From assembly GCF_002295115.1 (NCBI RefSeq), contig NZ_NSFV01000004.1:496001-560000 (forward strand): a stretch of 64,000 nt of DNA. The letters run 5' to 3'. Of this stretch, positions 57,191 to 64,000 are shown piece by piece. The DNA comes from Mesorhizobium sp. WSM4311 (lineage in GTDB: Bacteria > Pseudomonadota > Alphaproteobacteria > Rhizobiales > Rhizobiaceae). The notes under the pieces were generated by a model, which worked only from the letters and a program-made list of their open reading frames with translations, was not told the origin of the DNA and did no database searches. Each line of letters begins with the position of its first letter. Within the stretch, counting starts at the first letter, position 1. A program made the position numbers and the translations under genes.

Positions 57191-57234
57191 GCAATTCCAG
57201 GAAAAGTGCTTGGCGGTTTTCCGTCCGGAATTGC
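57191..57234. repeat. short palindrome, GCAATTCC family, copy 2 (inverted relative to copy 1)
   Basis: GCAATTCC and GGAATTGC ends; the inner arms run GGAAAAGTG then GCGGTTTTCC, the reverse complement of the order in the copy at 52657. It directly follows the pheT stop codon. Confidence 0.85.
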
Positions 57235-57283
57235 GCAGAAACCACGGCTTGCGGGCAGATGGCGAATCGTCCTCCAAAGGGCG

Positions 57284-57886
57284 ATGGGCCATCTGCGCTA
57301 TTCCGGGCTGCCGTTCGAAGCACAGCGCGCGGCGTTCCTCGACATCATCTTGGGGGACCCGCTCGTCCATGAGGCGCTGGCGCGGGCCCGCACGCTTGAG
57401 CTGCCGGACTGGCTGGTGGTTTCTGGGGCGCTCTACAATACAGTCTGGAACCATCTGACCGGCAAGCCGTCGGGTTACGGCATCAAGGATGTCGACCTGT
57501 TCTATTTCGACGACAGCGACCTGTCCTATGAGGCCGAGGATGCTGTCATCCGCCGGGCGGCGCGGCATTTCGAGAGGCTGGCGCTGCCGGTCGAGGTGCG
57601 CAACCAGGCGCGGGTGCATCTGTGGTATCCGCAGAAATTCGGGCAGCCCTGCCCGCGCTATACGAGTTCCAGCGAACCCATCAGCTATTTTGCCTCGAAG
57701 ACGCATGGGGTCGGGGTGCGCTACGATGCCGGCGGGCAGATGGAGCTGGTGGCGCCGTTCGGGCTTGATGACGTCTTCTCGTTTCGCATCACGCCGAACC
57801 GGGTGACGGACAACCAGCGAACGCATGAGGCGAAGGGCAAGCGGGCAAAGGAAAACTGGCCTGAGATTATTGTGGTGCCTTGGTGA
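57284..57886 (+). CDS. nucleotidyltransferase family protein (COG3575-like)
   Basis: 200 residues. The catalytic region resembles a nucleotidyltransferase: WLVVSGALYNTVWNHLTGKP and GIKDVDLFYFDDSDLSYE, with the two acidic residues DVD. A conserved end KAKENWPEI-like segment (KGKRAKENWPEIIVV) is present. Function unknown in the family. ATG 57284 chosen because the upstream open frame runs through the palindrome after pheT. Confidence 0.8.
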   Translation: MGHLRYSGLPFEAQRAAFLDIILGDPLVHEALARARTLELPDWLVVSGALYNTVWNHLTGKPSGYGIKDVDLFYFDDSDLSYEAEDAVIRRAARHFERLALPVEVRNQARVHLWYPQKFGQPCPRYTSSSEPISYFASKTHGVGVRYDAGGQMELVAPFGLDDVFSFRITPNRVTDNQRTHEAKGKRAKENWPEIIVVPW

Positions 57887-57890
57887 CTTA

Positions 57891-58024
57891 ACCCTCCCCC
57901 TTGTGAGGAGGGTCGATCCGCGCAGCGGATCGGGGCGGGGTACTCGTAGGGCGCTCCCCCACCCCGTCTCGCTGCCTCCGCTTCGCTGCGGCCGCGAGCC
58001 GACCCTCCCCACAAGGGGGAGGGT
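57891..58024. repeat. long composite palindromic repeat (RPE-like), copy 2
   Basis: CCCTCCCCCTTGTGAGGAGGG at left and CCCTCCCCACAAGGGGGAGGG at right form end hairpins; between them lie GATCCGCGCAGCGGATC and a CCCCACCCCG/CGGGGCGGGG pair. It lies between convergent genes and may act as a bidirectional transcript end. Confidence 0.8.
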
Positions 58025-58030
58025 GAAGGC

Positions 58031-59026
<996 letters not shown>

Positions 59027-59122
59027 CACGCGTCTCCTTGTTGTGATGCAGCAGAAATAGCGCCTTGCAGTCTGTTCGATAATCGGCTCTCATTTGTACG
59101 GGCTGTTCCAAGAAATAGATCA

Positions 59123-60013
59123 ATGAACCGAGCACATCTTTCCCAACTTGCCGTGCTGGCAACCGTTGCCCAATGCGGCAGTTTTCGCGGCGCGGCCAGG
59201 GAATTGGCCATCGCGCCGTCGGCGGTCAGCCATGCGGTGTCCAGCCTGGAGGCACGGCTCGGCGTGCGGCTGCTGGCGCGCAGCACCCGCAGCGTCGCGC
59301 CGACGGAAGAGGGTGCGCAATTGCTGGAGCGGTTACGTCCTGCCCTTTCCGAAATCGACCTGGCGCTGGAGACGGCACTCGAGGCGCGCGACCGGCCGGC
59401 CGGGAATCTCCGGCTCAGCGTGCCGCGCACGGCGGCGCATCTGGTGCTGACGCCACGGCTCGGCGCCTTTGCCAAGGCCTATCCCGACATCGTGCTGGAG
59501 ATCCTCATCGAGGATCGTTTCACCGATGTGGTGGAAGGCGGTTTCGACGCCGGCGTGCGGCTTGGCGAGAGCCTGCAGCGCGACATGATCGCGGTGCGTA
59601 TCGGGCCGGACATTCGCGGCGCTGTGGTCGGCGCGCCATCCTATTTCGCGGCCATGCCGAGACCGCATCATCCGCGCGACCTTGCCGATCATCGCTGCAT
59701 CCGCTTCCGCTTCTCCAGCGGCGTTCTCTATCGCTGGGAATTCGCGAAGGGCGGCGAGGAAATCGAGATCGCCGCGCAAGGGCCGCTGATCCTCGACGAG
59801 GATCATCTGATCGCGCAAGCAGCAATCGACGGCACCGGCCTCGCCTTCGTCTTCGAAGACTATGTCCGCGCGCCGCTGGCCGACGGCAGGCTGATCCGCG
59901 TGCTCGAGGACTGGTGCCCGCCCTTCGACGGGTTCTTCGTCTATTACCCCAGCCGCCGGCAGATGCGCCCGGCGCTCAGGGCATTTGTGGATTTCTTCAA
60001 GGTGAGCGGTTAG
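59123..60013 (+). CDS. LysR family transcriptional regulator
   Basis: 296 residues. The winged helix-turn-helix (LAVLATVAQCGSFRGAARE, LAIAPSAVSHAVSSLEARLG) is followed by a LysR substrate-binding domain of the DNA-binding/effector type. ATG 59123 (MNRAHLSQL) gives the family length. The 96-base divergent gap to the aldo/keto reductase is where it should bind; I see no clear T-N11-A site. Confidence 0.9.
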   Translation: MNRAHLSQLAVLATVAQCGSFRGAARELAIAPSAVSHAVSSLEARLGVRLLARSTRSVAPTEEGAQLLERLRPALSEIDLALETALEARDRPAGNLRLSVPRTAAHLVLTPRLGAFAKAYPDIVLEILIEDRFTDVVEGGFDAGVRLGESLQRDMIAVRIGPDIRGAVVGAPSYFAAMPRPHHPRDLADHRCIRFRFSSGVLYRWEFAKGGEEIEIAAQGPLILDEDHLIAQAAIDGTGLAFVFEDYVRAPLADGRLIRVLEDWCPPFDGFFVYYPSRRQMRPALRAFVDFFKVSG

Positions 60014-60022
60014 GCAACGTCC

Positions 60023-60163
60023 CTCACCCTCCCTCTCGGGGAGGGTCGGCTCGCAGTCGCAGCGAAGCGGCGAATGCGAGCGGGGTTGGGGGGTAGCGCC
60101 TACGAGGACCCCCACCCCGATCCGCTTTGCGGATCGACCCTCCCCACAAGGGGAGGGTGAGGA
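60023..60163. repeat. long composite palindromic repeat (RPE-like), copy 3
   Basis: CCCTCACCCTCCCTCTCGGGG at left and CCCTCCCCACAAGGGGAGGGTG at right, with GATCCGCTTTGCGGATC and CCCCCACCCCG in the middle. The right part is nearly identical to the right half of copy 2, in the same orientation. Fills the LysR-cytochrome gap. Confidence 0.8.
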
Positions 60164-60202
60164 ACGCCGGAAGAAAGCCGACCCGGCATTCGTTCACACG
60201 CC

Positions 60203-60775
60203 ATGCAGACTTCAATCACAAACACGCCAACCCGCTACGGCTGGGCAACCATTCTCCTCCACTGGCTGATCGGCATCATCTTCATCGGGCAATTCGCCCT
60301 TGGCTTCGTCATGGTGCGGCTGACCAGCCAGCGCACCGCTTTCGAGCTGATTCAGCTGCACAAATCCCTGGGCTTTTTGCTGCTTGGCCTCATCATCCTG
60401 CGCATCGCCTGGCGGCTCGGCAATGCGACGCCGCCGCTGCCGGCTTCGGTCGGCGCGCTGGAGCGGCGAACGGCACCGCTGGCGCATCTGGCGCTCTATG
60501 CCTTCCAGATCGCCTTGCCCCTGTCCGGCTGGGCGCTGGTTTCGGTCTCGACGCTGGAAATCCCGACCATGCCGTTCAACCTGTTCGTGATGCCCAATCT
60601 GCCGCTCGCCGAATCCGATGCCGCCGAAAGCTTCTGGGCGGCCGCACACTGGTATCTCGCCTATGTGGGCATCGCACTGGTCGCGCTGCATATCGCGGCC
60701 GCACTGCGCCACCACTTCCTGCTTCACGACAGCGTGCTCACGCGCATGATCACGCCTTCGTCAGAAGGGGAATAG
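60203..60775 (+). CDS. cytochrome b561 family protein
   Basis: 190-residue membrane electron-transfer protein with four helices and axial His candidates in ILLHWLIGIIFIGQ, ELIQLHKSLGFLLL, APLAHLALY and VALHIAAALRHHFL. It is followed 68 bases later by a YceI-family periplasmic protein, a frequent pairing in which the cytochrome may exchange electrons with an isoprenoid quinone bound by YceI (inference). Confidence 0.88.
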   Translation: MQTSITNTPTRYGWATILLHWLIGIIFIGQFALGFVMVRLTSQRTAFELIQLHKSLGFLLLGLIILRIAWRLGNATPPLPASVGALERRTAPLAHLALYAFQIALPLSGWALVSVSTLEIPTMPFNLFVMPNLPLAESDAAESFWAAAHWYLAYVGIALVALHIAAALRHHFLLHDSVLTRMITPSSEGE

Positions 60776-60843
60776 AGCGGGGACCTCCCGCGTTTGTGAG
60801 GTGAGGACGCCAAACGCGTTGCCTCCGGGAAAGGAACAATCCC

Positions 60844-61419
60844 ATGCATGCGCGCATCCTTGGATTCGCGGCTTTTGTCGCATGCCTTGCCGTGCCCGCA
60901 GCCGCGGCGGTGGCGTTGAGCGACGCCGCCGGCAGCTACACGGTCAGCCCGGCAGGCTCCAGCATCCGTTTCACCATAGGCAAGGCCGGCGGCGGCGGCT
61001 TCGACGGCGCCTTCGCCCGCTTCAAGGGCACGATCCGCATCGACAATGGCGATGTCGGGCGCTCGAAGGTCGACCTTACCATCTATCCCGAAAGCGTCGG
61101 CACCGGCCAGAGCCGCATCGATGCCTTCCTGCGCTCCGACGCGGTGTTCGATGCGGCAAACAGCCCGGAGATCCAGTTCCGATCGACCAGCGTGACCCGC
61201 ACCGGCGATACGTCAGCGCTTGTCACCGGCAGGCTGACGGCGCGCGGCAAGACGTTTGCGGAAAAGTTCACCGCCGAACTCGACGGCTTGAAGGGCGGCA
61301 CAATCAAATTTCATGTCACCGGCAATGTGCTGCGGTCGCGCTACGGCATGGATGTCGGCACGCCGCTCTATTCCAACGTCGTCAACTTCGACATGACGCT
61401 GATGGGGAAGCGGGGCTGA
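60844..61419 (+). CDS. YceI family periplasmic lipid-binding protein
   Basis: 191 residues. Signal peptide (ILGFAAFVACLAVPAAAA) then the lipocalin-like YceI barrel: SYTVSPAGSSIRFTIGKAGG, VDLTIYPESVGTG, FDAANSPEIQFRSTS. Members bind polyisoprenoid or quinone-like ligands. SD GGAAAGGA precedes ATG 60844. A hairpin (CGGGGCTGA/TCAGCCCCG, 61411-61435) covers the stop but lacks a T-run. Confidence 0.9.
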   Translation: MHARILGFAAFVACLAVPAAAAVALSDAAGSYTVSPAGSSIRFTIGKAGGGGFDGAFARFKGTIRIDNGDVGRSKVDLTIYPESVGTGQSRIDAFLRSDAVFDAANSPEIQFRSTSVTRTGDTSALVTGRLTARGKTFAEKFTAELDGLKGGTIKFHVTGNVLRSRYGMDVGTPLYSNVVNFDMTLMGKRG

Positions 61420-61499
61420 GCTAGGGTCAGCCCCGGTCATTGGCTTTTCCGTCGATTTCGGGCAAACCTCGCCTGATGTAACCGACATGGAGAAGCGTG

Positions 61500-62486
61500 A
61501 TGTTCCGATGGGGTGTGTTGTCGACGGCCAAGATCGGCCGCGAGCAGTTGTTGCCGGCAATCGTCGAGGCGGAGAACGGCGTGCTGTCGGCGATCGCCAG
61601 CCGCGACCTGTCGAAAGCCAAGGCCTTGGCCGAGCGCTTCGGCGCCCGCCACGCCTTTGGCTCCTATGAGGAACTCCTGGCCTCCAAGGATATTGACGGC
61701 GTCTATATCCCGCTGCCGACCTCGCAGCATGTCGAATGGACGGCGAAGGCGATCGAGGCGGGAAAACATGTGCTGGTCGAGAAGCCGCTCGCGCTTGACG
61801 CCAAGGATATTCTCCCCCTGATCAAGCTGCGCGATGCCAAGAAGGTGCTGGTCTGCGAGGCCTTCATGGTCATCTACCATCCGCAATGGATCAAGGTGCA
61901 CGATCTCATCGCCAGCGGCGCCATCGGCCGGCTGCGCCATGTGCAAGGCGCGTTCTCCTACTACAATGTCGACCCCAACAACATGCGCAACCAGCTCGAC
62001 CTCGGCGGCGGCGCGCTGCCCGACATCGGCGTCTACCCGACCGTGTCGACGCGCTTCTCGACCGGCAAGGAGCCTAGCCGCGTGCAGGCGACGATCGAGC
62101 GCGACAAGAAATTCGGCACCGACATCTACTCCTCGATCCGCGCCGATTTCGGCGATTTCGAACTGTCCTTCTATTTGTCGACGCAGATGGCTGCGCGTCA
62201 GGTGATGGTGTTCCACGGCGAGAAGGGTTTCATCGAGGTCTTTTCGCCCTTCAATGCCGGGCTCTACGATCATCACCGCGTCGAACTGCACAACCAGAAC
62301 CACACCGAGGCGCAGGTGTTCCGCTTTCCCGGCACGCAGCAGTACCGGCTTGAGGTCGAGACTTTCGCGGGCGCGGCACAGGGCGGCAAGGAGCGTGTCT
62401 TCACGCTGGAGGAATCCGTGCTCAACCAGAAGGTCATCGACGCCATCTTCCGCGCCGGCGGCAAGGACGGCTGGGAGGCTGTCTAA
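61500..62486 (+). CDS. Gfo/Idh/MocA family oxidoreductase
   Basis: 328 residues. N-terminal Rossmann domain ([20 protein letters not shown]) and the catalytic [17 protein letters not shown] with the key Lys; C-terminal alpha/beta domain ([19 protein letters not shown]). NAD(P)-dependent sugar or polyol dehydrogenase; substrate unknown. ATG 61500 with GGAGAAG at seven bases is preferred over GTG 61497. Confidence 0.9.
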   Translation: MFRWGVLSTAKIGREQLLPAIVEAENGVLSAIASRDLSKAKALAERFGARHAFGSYEELLASKDIDGVYIPLPTSQHVEWTAKAIEAGKHVLVEKPLALDAKDILPLIKLRDAKKVLVCEAFMVIYHPQWIKVHDLIASGAIGRLRHVQGAFSYYNVDPNNMRNQLDLGGGALPDIGVYPTVSTRFSTGKEPSRVQATIERDKKFGTDIYSSIRADFGDFELSFYLSTQMAARQVMVFHGEKGFIEVFSPFNAGLYDHHRVELHNQNHTEAQVFRFPGTQQYRLEVETFAGAAQGGKERVFTLEESVLNQKVIDAIFRAGGKDGWEAV

Positions 62487-62526
62487 CTCTCCGCAATGAA
62501 GTGGCCGGCTGATTCTGGGAGGAAAA

Positions 62527-64000
62527 ATGGCTGACGAAGCGGACGTGATCATTGTCGGCGCCGGCCTTGCCGGGCTGGTTGCCGCCGCCGAGCTTGCCGA
62601 GGCCGGCAAGAGGACCATCATCGTCGACCAGGAGCCGGAGCAGTCGCTGGGTGGCCAGGCATTCTGGTCGTTCGGCGGGCTTTTCCTCGTCGATTCCCCC
62701 GAGCAGCGGCGCATGCGCATCCGCGATTCGCATGATCTGGCGCTCGAGGACTGGATGGGCACCGCCGCTTTCGACCGGCCGGAGGATTTCTGGCCGCGCA
62801 GATGGGCGGAAGCCTATGTCGGTTTCGCCGCCGGCGAGAAACGCTCCTGGCTGCTGCAGCGCGGCCTGAAATTCTTTCCCGTGGTCGGCTGGGCCGAGCG
62901 CGGCGGCGGCAATGCCATCGGCCATGGCAATTCGGTGCCGCGCTTCCACATCACCTGGGGCACCGGCCCCGGCGTGCTCGAGCCGTTCGTGCAGCGCGTG
63001 CGCGAGGCGCAAAAGCGCGGATTGATCAGCTTCAAGTTCCGTCACAGGGTCAACGAATTGACGCGGACGGGCGCCGTGGTGACCGGCGTGCGCGGCGATA
63101 TCCTCGAACCCAGCACCGTCGAGCGCGGCCACAAGAGCTCGCGTGACATATCGGGCGATTTCGAGCTGCATGCGCAAGCGGTGATCGTCGCCTCCGGCGG
63201 CATCGGCGGTAATCACCAGCTGGTGCGGGAAAACTGGCCGAAGCGCCTGGGCACGGCGCCGAAGCGCATGATCACCGGCGTGCCCGACCATGTCGACGGC
63301 CGCATGCTGGCGATCACGGAACAGGCCGGCGGCTCGATCATCAACCGTGACCGCATGTGGCACTATGTCGAGGGCATCAGGAACTGGGCGCCGATCTGGA
63401 CCGAACACGCGATCCGCATCCTGCCCGGCCCGTCGTCGCTCTGGCTCGATGCCAGGGGAAAACGCCTGCCGGTACCGCTCTATCCCGGCTTCGACACACT
63501 GGGCACGCTCAGCCACATCATTCGCACCGGCTTCGACTATTCCTGGTTCATCCTGACCAGGAAGATCATCCAGAAGGAGTTCGCGCTGTCGGGTTCCGAA
63601 CAGAACCCGGACCTGACCGGCAAGAGCTGGCGCCAGGTGCTCGGCCGCGCGACATCAGGCATTCCGGGTCCGGTGAAGGCCTTCATGGAGAAGGGCGAGG
63701 ATTTCATCGTCGAGGCCGACCTTTCGAAGCTGGTGGCGCGCATGAACGCGCTGGCCGGCGGCGAGCCGCTGCTCGAGCTCGCGCAGGTGGAACGCGAGAT
63801 CCGCGCCCGCGATCGCCAACTCGACAATCCGTTCTCCAAGGACATGCAGATCACCGCGCTGCGCGGCGCCCGGGTCTATCTCGGCGACAAGCTCATCCGC
63901 ACGGCCAAGCCGCACAAGATGCTCGATCCGGCAAACGGCCCGCTGATCGCGGTGCGCCTCAACATCCTGACCCGCAAGACGCTGGGCGGCCTGCAGACCG
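62527..64000 (+). CDS. FAD-binding dehydrogenase (3' partial)
   Basis: Open to the end of the window, 491 codons seen. The FAD motif VIIVGAGLAGLVAAAELAE and the second dinucleotide segment QAVIVASGGIGGNHQLV place it in the fumarate reductase/ketosteroid dehydrogenase-like flavoprotein group (usual length about 550). GGGAGGAAAA precedes ATG 62527, 40 bases after the oxidoreductase gene, so the two are probably co-transcribed. Substrate unknown. Confidence 0.88.
   Translation, partial: MADEADVIIVGAGLAGLVAAAELAEAGKRTIIVDQEPEQSLGGQAFWSFGGLFLVDSPEQRRMRIRDSHDLALEDWMGTAAFDRPEDFWPRRWAEAYVGFAAGEKRSWLLQRGLKFFPVVGWAERGGGNAIGHGNSVPRFHITWGTGPGVLEPFVQRVREAQKRGLISFKFRHRVNELTRTGAVVTGVRGDILEPSTVERGHKSSRDISGDFELHAQAVIVASGGIGGNHQLVRENWPKRLGTAPKRMITGVPDHVDGRMLAITEQAGGSIINRDRMWHYVEGIRNWAPIWTEHAIRILPGPSSLWLDARGKRLPVPLYPGFDTLGTLSHIIRTGFDYSWFILTRKIIQKEFALSGSEQNPDLTGKSWRQVLGRATSGIPGPVKAFMEKGEDFIVEADLSKLVARMNALAGGEPLLELAQVEREIRARDRQLDNPFSKDMQITALRGARVYLGDKLIRTAKPHKMLDPANGPLIAVRLNILTRKTLGGLQT

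Noticed and set aside
61411-61435. Hairpin at the end of the yceI gene as a terminator
   Set aside because: The stem is perfect but overlaps the stop codon and is not followed by a T-run, so it was only mentioned in the gene entry.

Overview
The window is a stretch of alphaproteobacterial (Rhizobiales) chromosome, most likely Mesorhizobium. The grounds are high GC content, dense gene packing with ATGA-type overlaps, a complete alpha-glucoside (agl) transport operon of the rhizobial kind, ChvI/ChvG, three tandem copies of a small secreted family that I recall as DUF680 (described from Mesorhizobium), and several rhizobial palindromic intergenic repeats. I found no tRNA, rRNA, insertion sequence, prophage or CRISPR array.

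Region by region. 1-3334: 3' end of a peptide-type ABC importer (permease, fused double ATPase) with a phosphodiesterase-like enzyme. 3553-6279: an overlapping sigma factor / anti-sigma factor / secreted subtilase operon; the outer domain of the anti-sigma factor resembles the propeptide of the subtilase. 6323-6697: a convergent avidin-family protein with no signal peptide and a changed biotin pocket. 6804-14769: LacI-type regulator and the aglEFGAK operon, with two matching operator-like palindromes in the divergent gap. 14788-15580: three tandem DUF680-like genes. 16089-18752: a cobalamin riboswitch in front of a glycine betaine demethylase pair (gbcA, gbcB). 18848-20005: AlkB-like repair dioxygenase and the ribosome rescue factor ArfB.

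20087-39617 is conserved chromosomal backbone: pckA divergent from chvI-chvG-hprK-EIIA(Man)-HPr (envelope and carbon/nitrogen signalling), ahcY, a DivL-type pseudokinase with Tyr in place of the phospho-accepting His, a tsaE-amgK fusion with murU (tRNA modification plus cell-wall sugar recycling), addB-addA (double-strand break repair) and trxA. 39752-41220 is a small accessory patch: cupin, VapBC-like toxin-antitoxin, VOC protein. 41248-46651 on the minus strand is trpF-trpB-trpA-accD-folC.

46777-64000 mixes small hypotheticals, a YgjP-type metalloprotease, DUF2852, a BenE transporter with a hydrolase, infC (AUU start), an ICMT-like methyltransferase, rpmI-rplT, pheS-gfa-pheT (a GFA gene inserted between the two synthetase subunits), a nucleotidyltransferase, an aldo/keto reductase divergent from a LysR regulator, cytochrome b561 with YceI, a Gfo/Idh/MocA oxidoreductase and a FAD dehydrogenase cut by the window end.

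At least four repeat families occupy the intergenic space. Coordinates of starts were chosen from Shine-Dalgarno matches, overlaps with upstream stops and remembered family lengths; no database search was possible.
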